Positions 34,217 to 43,486 of a stretch of 45,133 bases of DNA are shown in pieces. Under the pieces are notes generated by a model. That model did no database searches and was not told the origin of the DNA. It worked only from the letters and a program-made list of their open reading frames with translations. The DNA is from Gnetum montanum (lineage: Eukaryota > Streptophyta > Gnetopsida > Gnetales > Gnetaceae). The stretch covers positions 348,211 to 393,343 of the forward strand of contig MNCI01014376.1 in the NCBI GenBank assembly GCA_015680685.1, in the 5' to 3' direction. Within the stretch, counting starts at the first letter, position 1. Each line of letters starts with the position of its first letter. The translations under genes were made by a program, and so were the position numbers.

Positions 34217-34960
34217 TAGCAGTAATTGAACCCCAAATTGAAGCAGATAGTAAAAGAGAAGATTGAACAACTCAAGGTGAGGTTCATCTATCCCATTGTG
34301 GATGGCAAGTGGGTTACCCCACTTGTGATAGTGCTAAATAAGGGTGGAAAATGGAGGGTTTGCATTGATTTTAGGTTATTGAACATGGAAACATACAAGG
34401 ATCATTTTTCATTGCCATTGTGGACTAGGTGTTAAACACCATTTCTCAGCATTGCTACTACAGCTTTTTGGATGGTTATAGTGGCTACAACCAAATCCAT
34501 ATCACACTAGAAGATTAGGCCAAAATAACATTCATGAGTTCATAGGGGATTTTCACATATGGAAAGATGTTGTTTGGGTTGTGCAATGCCCCTACACCAT
34601 TCTAACACCTTGTCCTGAGCATCTTCCAACATCATATTAGTAGCAAGATGGAAGTCTTCATGGATGAGTTCTCCACCTAAGGGGCTACATTTGATGAAGC
34701 CCTAGACCATTTTGAGCAAGTGCTAAAAAGGTGCATAGAGAAAAATCGTAGGCTCAACTGGAAGAAAAGCCATTTGATGGTCTTGAGGGCATTGAATTTC
34801 ACAAAAAGGAATTGAGGTGGATCCTTAAAAAAATAAGGGTCATCCAAAGAATTACCCAACAGAAACAAATAGTTAAAGATGTAAGGTCATTTCTAGGACA
34901 CATGGCTACTATTGGCACTTCATAGAGAATTTCTCTAAAATTGACAAACCATTGGTGGAG
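34217..34960 (+). pseudogene. El-D reverse transcriptase
   Basis: It starts with LNPKLKQIVKEKIEQLK. FIYPIVDGKWVTPLVIV and KWRVCIDFRLLN follow in one open stretch (34226-34435). The active site at 34654-34671 reads VFMDEF, so the second catalytic aspartate is changed to glutamate. Later text (IENFSKIDKPLVELTKKDA) matches the thumb region. Frame shifts separate these blocks. Confidence 0.86.
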
Positions 34961-35029
34961 CTGACAAAGAAGGATGCTTTGTTTGTCTAGACTAATGAAT
35001 GCAAATGTGCATTCTAGTAGCTTAAGAAA

Positions 35030-35440
35030 AAGCTTGTAGAAACTCCAATTCTACAAGCACCTAATTGATCTAGGCCCTTTCAAAACATGATAGATGCATT
35101 CAATTATGCCTTAGGAGCCATGCTCATGTATTTGGATGATTAGAAATGTCCTTACTACATTGACTGTGCAAGTGGAAGCATTGTGGATGCACAGCTAAAC
35201 TACATCACAATAGAGAAAGAAATAATGATAGTGGTGTTTGCCTTGGAGAAATTTAGGTGTTCATGCACATGGATCATAGTGGAATTTGGTTCTTGATGAA
35301 TAAGCCAATGGTGAGCCTTGTGTCATACAGTGGTTAGTGATCTCTCACAAATTTGATCTCACTATGGTAGATCAAAAAGGGACTAAGAACATGATTGCTG
35401 ACCACTTGTCTTAGTTGAGATGGAACAATAAAGAGAAGGA
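35030..35440 (+). pseudogene. El-D RNase H
   Basis: Motifs in order: MIDAFNYALGAML (near 35090), YYIDCASGSIVDAQLNY, IEKEIMIVVFALEKF (35210-35255), then a small deletion before SCTWI (another frame reads HMDHS), and a relic of the ADHLS end near 35400. It is broken by several stops. Confidence 0.82.
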
Positions 35441-35639
35441 GAGCCCACTTTTTAATCAGTTTCTTGATAAACTCCTCTTTGCTAGGGTTATAACTAAACA
35501 AGTGCCTACTAAACCCAACTGGTATGATGACATTCTCACCTACCTTCTTACTTAGGAGATGCCACAGGAATGGACCCGTAGGAAGAAACAATAATTTCTT
35601 TGCTAGGAAAAATGCTTCATCGAAATCAATGGATACCTT

Positions 35640-36497
35640 TATAAGGTATGCACCGATGGCTTGGTTTAATGGTATGTATTGATGCTAATCAACTGCACAT
35701 GCTTCATGAGGCTCATGAGGACCCTTGTGAGGTCCATTATGTTGGGAGATGCACAACCATTAAGATCCTCATGACAGGGTATTATTAGCCAATACTTTTT
35801 AGGGATGCTCACCACTTCGTTTGTTCCTGTGAACATTGCCAACATGATGGTGGAATGATTGCTTGTATGAAGAGGCCCCAATAGTGGATCCAAACACTAG
35901 AGCCCTTTGACATATGGGGCATCTATTTCATGGGTTCCATCACTTCCATGTCCAACGAAAAGGCATACATCATATTTTTTGTTGACTATTGTACAAAATG
36001 AGTGGAAGTTGCAGTTGTCATTGATTGCACATCTTCTATGGCTATTCAATTTGTACAATAAAATGTTACAAACAGGTTTGTGATGCCACATGCACTTATT
36101 TCTAATAACGAAACTCATTTATAGATACTATCTTTCAAAAGCTCATGCAACTCTTGGGGGTTAAGCATAAACTAACAACACCCTACCATCTCCAAGCTAA
36201 TGGTTAAGTAGAGGTCGCGAATAGGGAGATTACAAAAATACTAACAAGAATTGTTAATAAATATAGGAGGTATTGGATCATGAAACTCAACGATGCCCTT
36301 TGGACCTATCACTCCACTTGGAAAGTTCCTATTGGTTCCTTTGCCTATGAGCTTGTGTATGAAAAATTTCCAATAGTTCCAATCCAAATAGAGCTCTATA
36401 CATTGTCAACAGCTTGTGATTTTAACCTTGACCTAAGCCTAGCATAGAAAGAAAGATTAATGAATCTCAACTTGATAGACCAAAATTGATTGGTGGT
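35640..36497 (+). pseudogene. El-D integrase, cut by El-C
   Basis: Zinc finger: LHEAHEDPCEVHYVGR (35695 on), GYY, then FVCSCEHCQHDGG near 35820-35855. Core: SNEKAYIIFFVDYCTK near 35950. The second catalytic position is ALISNNETH (Asp to Asn). Then come a TPLGKFLLVPLPM segment in another frame and VYEKFPIVPIQIEL. The reading stops at 36497, where the El-C LTR begins. El-B continues there with the KERL region and the C-terminus. Confidence 0.85.
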
Positions 36498-37356
36498 TGA
36501 TGAATCGCCATTTTAGTTAACTGCGATATCGCGTACACGATATCGTGGCTAGACGCGATATCATAGCCTAGCCACGATATCGCATACGTGATATCGTAGC
36601 CTGCCTCCTCATCTATAAATAAGAGGTAGGCAAACTTAGAAGGTAGTTTTTTAGTGTTAAGTTTTGATTTTAGTTCTTAGTGTTAAAGTAGGGACTTTCT
36701 GTTAGTTTTTCTTCTCAACCCTCAGTGCATGCCCGTAGTGTGGTGATTGTAATTGTATGGCATCCTTATTCGAGTGTGACATACTTGGACATGCACATGA
36801 CCGGAAACAAAGATCGAGATTACTTCATCATTGCAACGTTCATTTAGTTTAATTATTTATTTAACTGTTATTCACTACTTTCTTAGTTAATATCTCTTCA
36901 CCCTAAACTCCTGTTAAACGCGGAATGAGTACGACTTGATTACGAGCATTTAAGTGTGACTACTTGGTAACCCAGTAGCGTACCTAGGATCTGCACTTGG
37001 TAATCCTAGTGGTAGTCATGCATGAGGTCAAAGATGTGTACGGATGATTGAGGAATGGATGCTCATCACACTTAGGTTAACTTAGATTCTCTCTCATCCT
37101 CTCTCTCTTAGCTTAGTTAATATTATTTTCTATTATCTCTAGGAGTAGCATCAGTATAGAAACACATCATACACCTCACCTTGGACTAAACCATACGTGA
37201 CAAAGTTAATACTAGTCTAGATGGGAGGACAGTGAACTACGACCTAAGGATAACTATCTAGATACCACAACTAGTCCATCTGCAGAGTTCGACCGGATCG
37301 CGAATGAAACACTTGTATTCATATTGTTGAGTGTAGGGGTACCTCGCCACTCATCA
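36498..37356 (+). repeat. 5' LTR of El-C
   Basis: It starts TGATGAATCGCC and ends CGCCACTCATCA, 859 bp. It shares with El-F and LTR-G the GATATCG array, the CTATAAATAAGAGG TATA segment, and the terminal text around GTTCGACCGGATCGC and GTAGGGGTACC. The middle part differs enough to make it a separate subfamily. Confidence 0.9.
36525..36620 (+). promoter_or_regulatory. El-C U3 GATATCG array and TATA box
   Basis: GATATC copies start at 36525, 36539, 36557, 36576 and 36590 (steps of 14, 18, 19 and 14 bp). Most are followed by G and flanked by CpG. The TATA element CTATAAAT is at 36613-36620. The palindromic core and fixed spacing suggest binding of a dimeric factor. This is inference. Confidence 0.75.
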
Positions 37357-37376
37357 TTGGTGCCATTGCCAGGGAC
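37357..37376 (+). promoter_or_regulatory. El-C primer-binding site
   Basis: TTGGTGCCATTGCCAGGGAC follows the LTR end. It is the El-F tRNA-Asp site with three transitions, two of them at its CpG positions. Confidence 0.85.
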
Positions 37377-37497
37377 GGTGCTAGTTATCTAGCTTAGTTA
37401 TATCATACAAGGTCGCTGTACAGGAATTAACAATATGTCTTTTAGGAGGAAATCATTATAAAAAGTCACATATAAATTCACACACAATTGCACAACC

Positions 37498-39484
37498 ATG
37501 TCTATCGTACAAGACCATGATAATGTCACATTTAGTGAGGAAATTCATTGGAGAACCAACAAATTATATGACAATGAGGATTAGAGTACGCAACCTGAAG
37601 TGGGGGTTTCTTATAAACATAAACGAAGGCAACATCGTCCCAATGCATGAAAGCATAACTTACTCGATGATGATGAACCCCTACTGGCCACTACAAGCCT
37701 AACACAAATATAAGAGGCTGTTCGAATCTCCTGTAGGCATCGTAAAGAGAGTTGCCTACCCAGGCTCGATCTAAACAACTTTCCCAATTTTTTAGGAGGC
37801 TATGACTTAGATCCACAAACAACATTTACAGGCCCTCTACGATGTCTGTACATGGAACAACAGTGATAACGGGTGGCAAAGACTCAAGCTCTTTTCTATG
37901 ACACTCGTTGGCCAAGAAAAAGTATGGCATAGATCATTAAAACCAAATTCAATACGACGTTGGCCAACAATGGTAGAACTCTTTAACGAAAGATATCAAA
38001 CCTATGCAAGGGTGTTAGCCTTGAGGAAACAAATCCAAGAGTGGAAACAAGCACAACATGAACCCTTGGACATGGCCTTAGAAAGATATTATGCACTGTT
38101 AAACAACTGTCCAAGCCATGAGTTCTCCGAGGAATGGCTAATGTACCATATCATCGATGGGCTTCGTGATGCAACAAGAGAAACCCTAGGGATGTATGCC
38201 CAAGGTCAACTATACAAACTACAAACCCATCAAGTCCAAGAGCTTATTAAGTGGGTAGCAAAAGAGGAAGGAGAAATGGCTAGATGGAAGAGTGTTGAAA
38301 AACATCAACGAGACCAAAGTCTCAACTTAACAACGGTTCATAATCATCAAATGGAGAAATCAATGCATCTCAAGGCGGAAGAACCATCTTTGCCAGTACA
38401 ACAATCATTAGAGGAAGTTGAGGCAAAGATTAATAAAATGCTGGAATGGATGCATAAAAAGTGTGAAGAATATATCGATATTATTAGAGATAGAGTTTAG
38501 ACAGCCCGAGAAGCAAGACAAAATATCATTAGACGATCGGAAAGAAGGGATGAAGGAAATAAGAGCTCAATTGCCAATCATACATATGAATGCAACATTT
38601 GCCTGTATGATCACCCCAAGGGCCAATGCCCGATATTGTTACATTTATATGAGCATTGGGGAAGCATGTTACATCCAGAGTTCATATAGAGATACTGTGT
38701 TCAATCACAGTGGCAACAATTCCAGTAGTGGGAGAAGCCATCCCTAAACTAGAGACACCCTTCATATCATCCGAATCCAAATGTTTATCTAGTTCAACAT
38801 CCTATTTTCCCAACTGGGCCAACATGCTTCATCTCACCGTATTACCATTCTTCTCAATACTATCAGCCCATGTCCTCAACACAACCACCACCTTGTGTAC
38901 CACACACTTCTCCTAATTTTCAACATTCTCATCCTTTCCCTCCTTCTACATCGCCACCAATTGTTCCTAAGATGTCTGCACCACAACAACAACCCCTGAA
39001 CGTTACTTATGCTACTATTACCAACAACAGTGAGAGATCTCAGCAGCATCAAAGGCGACCCTTCTTTAGAAATGATCATAGGAAGGGACAACACAATTCT
39101 AAGGCCGCTGCATCCTCCAACTTAGCACAATTCAAACACTGTGGCACATCCCTCTCTTCGAACCCAACGCCTGATGTTACTTCATTAGGGCCACCAATTA
39201 GCACTCCAACAACCATACGGCCCAATGAACATAGCCATGGAGGGCAACACCCCGATCCTTGCATACCATCTTACAGTCCCAAATATCATAGCAGGTCAAC
39301 TCTTTATCTGGGAACCACCTGTCATAAATTGTCCCACTATGTTTACTATAATCAAGTGTGTGAACCCCAATGGGGTAAGTATGACCAAGTTCCAATATTT
39401 CCAACATGCAAGGATCCTCATCTTTCAACTATTAATCCTCCCCATGCACAACTATTTAGTTATGGGGGATACCCCCCATTCTAA
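37498..39484 (+). pseudogene. El-C gag, N-terminally shortened
   Basis: Possible starts are 37435 or 37498. Only about 80 codons precede DDDEPLLATTSL, compared with roughly 280 in El-F, so most of the N-terminal domain and low-complexity region are missing. One base appears lost near 37815. After that a single frame runs to 39484, open for 200 codons at 37898-38500. It holds the gag core (RRWPTMVELFNERYQTYAR, EPLDMALERYYALL, IIDGLRDATRETLG), the knuckle CNICLYDHPKGQC at 38591-38629, and a long Gln/Pro/Ser-rich tail ending YGGYPPF. About four stops interrupt the later part. Confidence 0.87.
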
Positions 39485-40600
39485 TAACAAGTAGGATTAA
39501 TAACTACTTTTCATTTTCTTTAATTTTACAACTTTTTGTTTTCTAGTTTTTCATTTTTCAAATTTCTTGTTTTATCTTTTTGTCTTTTTGTAAGTAATCT
39601 CATCTACGAATAAAACACTTATGTGGCTTGTTGGTTGAGGTGTGTTCTATGTTATCGAGTCTTGAGTGATCAATTATGTGGATGGTGAACCCATTACACC
39701 CACTCATCCATTCTACAAATAAGAGGTTTTGTTCAAGGGTATAGTGATATTCTTGATATTATTAAGACTTAAAATTAATTTTGTGTTCATTGTACCTAGA
39801 ATGAAGAAGGATGGACCAAGAGGGAATGATTAGGGTGTGACATCAAGGGGACTTGCGGATTCTCTTTGGTAACGTCTGTGAGAGTTATCATGCAACATGG
39901 TTGTACTAGGATCCTTGTAGATCTAACACAAAATGGGAGTAAAAGTAATCAAAAGGCACTCAAAAATCCAATNTGTGATGTCACTAATCAGAGGAATGGA
40001 CTTGGTCCTGATGTTGGAGTGATGGGTTAATGATACATTGATCATGCTTTACACGTAGAATTCATTGTGCCCTAGGTCAGTTAGCTCATGTTCCAATCTC
40101 TACAACCCCTTCTGTAGTCTGACTCATCTCGCTGTTCATGTAATTGTAGCTTGTGTCTTGTATAGCGTAGAATTCTTATCTCATCTCGGTGATACTTACA
40201 TGTGTGTGTTTTGTGGAACCAGTGTGGATTACATTTAACCCTTCGAGTGCCCACGGACACTTTTAAGTGTGGTTACGCAAGGGCATTATAGGTTGGAACT
40301 TGGTTTGGGGAGGACCCACTTGCGTAATTCTATAATTTACACTCATAATCCATCTTCCACACACCATTTATTACCCTCAGCATATTGTCAACAATGTTCT
40401 TTCCCTTATTACTATCCCTTCAAATTCCAACGTTCCTATGAACCATCACATGCCCTTTTTCTCTTTCTTACCATCACATATCATTATTCGTGCCTTCAAA
40501 AATAATTAAATTATCCTAGAACCCCTTAACAATAGCCCAATGTCCAAGTTTATAACATCAATTTCAAGAAAATCTTAAAAAATTCGGTATCTTTCATTGT
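39485..40600 (+). other. El-C spacer joining gag to the ORFX promoter
   Basis: Non-coding. It opens with a T-rich stretch containing TTTAATTTTACAACTTTTTG and later has GGGTGTGACATCAAGGGGAC (39834-39853). Both parallel the El-B post-integrase spacer. Pol has therefore been excised between the gag tail and this spacer. No pol motif is seen in any frame. Confidence 0.65.
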
Positions 40601-40621
40601 GACCTAATATCGATAAGCCGA

Positions 40622-40775
40622 GATATCGTGTACGCGATATCATAGTTGAAGTGATATCGTGTACGCGATGTATCGTACGCGATATCGCATCCCTCCAAAC
40701 TATATATATGTGACCCCCCACAACACTTAGTGTCATTTTCAACCATTCACGTGGGGGAGTTTTTCAAATTTCTCT
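40622..40775 (+). promoter_or_regulatory. Internal promoter of El-C ORFX
   Basis: A GATATCG array has units at 40622, 40636, 40653, 40667 (GATGTATCG) and 40681, steps of 14, 17, 14 and 14 bp, almost the pattern of the LTR U3. TATATATA starts at 40701, 20 bp after the last unit. A leader motif GGGGGAGTTTTTCAAATTTC at 40753-40772 matches El-B at nearly the same distance from its TATA box. The sequence downstream is not LTR-like, so this is not simply an inserted LTR. Confidence 0.65.
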
Positions 40776-40959
40776 CTACGACTTGCGATTGCATGACCCT
40801 TGCTTTCATACCTATATCTAGCTCGTTGGTACTCTGATTTTCATTCCGTCTGAACCTACTTGAACTCGGAGTGTTCAACTTAGTCATGGGGGAGGGACAC
40901 ACACCGAATAGCAGAGAAATTTTTTGAAATTCATCATCACCCGAAGGAAATATTTAGGG

Positions 40960-41199
40960 GTAATTAATTGTAAAATTAACAATAAAATGTGTCAAAAATA
41001 ATTTCATTCCCTAAGCTATACCAAAAAATTAAATTTGGAAATCACCTAAGCAAGAGGACTCAATATTATAATCTTTCAGGGACATGTTCTTTCGATAATT
41101 AACATCACACGGAAAAAAAGTAAATCTATTAAGGCATGTAGTAAGGTATAACGTAACTTTGGTAACAGCCTTACTAACGATTGGCTCGTGTGATTGCAG
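40960..41199 (+). other. Predicted leader intron of El-C ORFX
   Basis: The donor is GG|GTAATT at 40960. A branch-site consensus TTACTAAC lies at 41171-41178, and the acceptor TGATTGCAG ends at 41199, directly before the ATG. The 240-nt segment is AT-rich, as plant introns are. The position of the acceptor relative to the ATG is identical to El-B. Confidence 0.6.
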
Positions 41200-42621
41200 A
41201 TGGCCTCGAAATGAGAACAATAGAAAGGTCCTACTCAAGGTGGGAACAAACGACCTAGGAGAGGTGAAGGACAAGTCCTTGCCACACAGTAAGCAGAGCA
41301 AAAGGAAAAATCATTTAGCATTTATCAAGAAGACCCTGGTACTGTACAATTGAGGCAGGCAAAAGGAGGAGCTGCTGTAGTGCCTGAACAGGAACAACAT
41401 CTCACGTTGCCCTAGGAGTGTGTTCAAGCTATCCATGAAAGGTCCACATTCACTATGGTGATTGTGGAATTAAATTTTGAATCTTTCACAGAGTTCGCTC
41501 CAGAGGCTATTTGGGACCAACTCAAGGGGTCCCCATTATGGCCTATCCTCACTAAAAGTGGTGCCTAGTACTTAGGAGAAACGTACCAATTTTGGCACAA
41601 TAAAGAATAAGGCACCACGGTTAACATTGGTGGTTTGATTATTGACTTTTCTATTCAGGCCATTTTGGAAGTATTAAACCTTCCAAATATAGGCCCAAGG
41701 TTGCTTAGTTATCTACTCGTTTAAACCCCGATGTGCGATGGGTTTGGTTGGAAAAGGCATAAGGAAGATAAGACATTTGGGGAGTTGACGACAAAAGAGA
41801 GGATCTATTTCAAAATTGAAACGTATCACCTCTTCCCCACTAAGGGCTTAAAAAGGATCTCAACATATGTGGCAAGGGGGTGTGCAGTGCTGATGGAAAA
41901 GGTTAATGCTAACCTGCCTCATCTATATTGTACGGAGATCCTGAGGTGATTTGAAAAATGAAAGACAGGGAAGCTTGCCTTACCCTTCCTTTGTCTTATT
42001 AGGAAGTTGTGCCAACGTGTTGGTATAAGAGGATACGCTAATGATGTCCTCTAAAAAGCCCAGAATGCTTCATATGCTAAATTGTTAAAGCCACCAACTG
42101 CAAGGAAAATCATTGGTGAGATGCTGGGACCAGAACAAGAAAAAGAACAAATGGCTAGACCAACTGCAACCCAACTTGCAGGACCCAGCCAACTTCCAAG
42201 TACGGGACCTAGCCAACAATAAGAAGTAGGGCCTAGCACGAGCTAGGATCGAACACCACTGCTGCAAGATTACAGACTGTTGATGAGCCATCTTAGGGCC
42301 ATCGTTGAGATGGTTAGTTGGGGAAGTCGTGATGATGCAAATCTCTTCTACATCATCAACGATGCCATATAGTCCATGGTTTCTTTGGATCATGCAAGGG
42401 TTGAAGTGTCCATCCATACAGGAGGAGGGGAAAGTACTTGGTCACAACAGATCTCGGGAAACGCTGCTTCTTTCAAAGTGTAATTAGAAACTAATGAAGG
42501 GGCCACAGTGGTGGTCATGCAATACCAGGATGCAGTGGGAGCTGTAGAAGTGGTCACGAACCACATTAAAGAATCATTTAATGTACCTGTTGTGCCACTA
42601 GCAAATCTCATAGGAGCACAG
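41200..42621 (+). pseudogene. ORFX of El-C, truncated by El-F
   Basis: From ATG 41200 one frame runs 474 codons to the El-F junction with about 14 stops but no frameshift. Shared with El-B ORFX: YLGETYQFWHN; VNIGGLIIDFSIQAILEVL; FGELTTKERIYFKI; LPFLCLIRKLC with a GYAND segment. The later EGATVVVMQYQ matches EGAIVLVMQHH in El-B. A Pro/Ser/Gln linker (near 42150-42230) separates the globular part from the helical part. The coiled-coil C-terminus known from El-B is beyond the break. Function unknown; no signal peptide or membrane span is visible. Confidence 0.75.
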
Positions 42622-43345
42622 TGATGAGACGCGAATTTCACAGGCTGCGATATCGCATACGCGATATCGCGTCCACCGCGATATCGTGTCCTTCCCTACG
42701 ATATCGCATACGCGATATCGTGGTCTGCCACCAAATCTATAAATAAGAGGCGGCACTTCCCTCATTTATAATAATAGGCATAAAGTAGCGAATCTCTGGC
42801 GGAGTGATCACCCCAGAGATAGAATATTTTCCATGTGCCCGCAGTAGGAGTCCCCCAAGTGAACGGTTCTTTATTTGAGCAGCTTTGTACCTGAAAGCAA
42901 GTTGTGTACGACAATAAAGATGAGCTTTGTGGATAAACCTTGCAGTGCATGGATAGGTTTAATTAATGTNAAGCACGTGCGTTACATGTGGTGATGCCAG
43001 TAACGATTAGCGTTTGGTAGCCATAGTTGCACAGTTTAGGTGTGTACGGCAAGTGGGAATGGATGCTGATGCTAGGACTTAGTGCTGTAGTTAGAGTTAG
43101 TTTTAGTTCCTCAACCCTTCACTTTTTAGCATAGGAGATAAACTGAAAATACCAAAAAAATCATATACCTCAGAGTTGCTTAACCATACATTGTGACACA
43201 TACAAGCAAGCCTGGGAAGACAACGAACGATTAACCCCAAGTGTTCCTTGTGGTGTTTAGGCATTTAGTCTATGGAGTTTGACCGGATCGCACGTGCTAC
43301 GCTCGTTTCATATGGTTGAATGTAGGGGTACCTTGCCACTCATCA
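42622..43345 (+). repeat. 5' LTR of El-F
   Basis: It starts TGATGAGACGCG and ends GCCACTCATCA, 724 bp, about 130 bp shorter than the other LTRs here. The shortfall lies around the ambiguous base at 42970, where relatives have a longer AT-rich stretch. The text from 42730 to 42950 is close to LTR-G. Confidence 0.9.
42649..42745 (+). promoter_or_regulatory. El-F U3 GATATCG array and TATA box
   Basis: GATATCG copies start at 42649, 42663, 42680, 42700 and 42714 (steps of 14, 17, 20 and 14 bp). Two pairs form the near-palindrome GATATCGCATACGCGATATC. TATA (CTATAAAT) is at 42738-42745. CpG is kept at almost every unit. Confidence 0.8.
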
Positions 43346-43365
43346 TTGGCGCCGTTGCCGGGGAC
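43346..43365 (+). promoter_or_regulatory. El-F primer-binding site, intact
   Basis: TTGGCGCCGTTGCCGGGGAC contains 18 bases complementary to the 3' end of plant tRNA-Asp as I know it, including the CCA tail. This primer is usual for Athila-type elements. Confidence 0.92.
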
Positions 43366-43486
43366 TAAGTGTTTTTTTGCCAGTTAGAACATTAGGAATC
43401 ATTCACATCGTTGTGAGCTTTAACAAACCTTCGGGTTAATCAGTTAATTAAAGAACACATATAACAGTAAATAGCACACCATTAGA

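Larger units (their letters stand above)
28324..36497 (+). mobile_element. El-D, 5' part of an Athila-like retrotransposon
   Basis: A plus-strand element of the El-B subfamily: 5' LTR, primer site, gag, protease, RT, RNase H, and integrase up to its core. It is interrupted twice, by R2 between gag and protease and by El-C at 36498 inside integrase. Its integrase C-terminus, any ORFX of its own and the 3' LTR would lie beyond El-C and El-F, outside the window. Confidence 0.87.
36498..42621 (+). mobile_element. El-C, pol-less gag plus ORFX retrotransposon
   Basis: It inserted into El-D integrase (flanking pentamer GTGGT at 36493-36497). It has a 5' LTR, primer site and gag, then directly the spacer, internal promoter, intron and ORFX that in El-B follow integrase. 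No protease, RT, RNase H or integrase motif occurs between 39485 and 40600. Its 3' end is cut by El-F within ORFX. It is either a non-autonomous derivative dependent on pol supplied by relatives, or a single deleted copy. Confidence 0.8.

Noticed and set aside
39076-39428. Minus-strand stop-free stretches opposite the El-C gag tail
   Set aside because: Antisense of the Gln/Pro-rich gag tail, which aligns with the gag tails of El-A, El-B and El-D.
40600-40960. Internal promoter of ORFX as a solo or truncated LTR
   Set aside because: Only the GATATCG array and TATA box resemble an LTR. No TGATGA start, no similarity downstream and no target duplication were seen. El-B has a TATA box and leader motif at the same place.
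42051-42417. Minus-strand stretches opposite ORFX of El-C, including a Trp/Gly/Ser-rich one
   Set aside because: The sense frame matches El-B ORFX. The antisense frames are open by chance.
36498-43345. El-C and El-F as one tandem LTR-internal-LTR element sharing the 42622 LTR
   Set aside because: The El-F LTR begins in mid-ORFX rather than after a polypurine tract, and the two LTRs belong to different subfamilies. Nested insertion explains it better.
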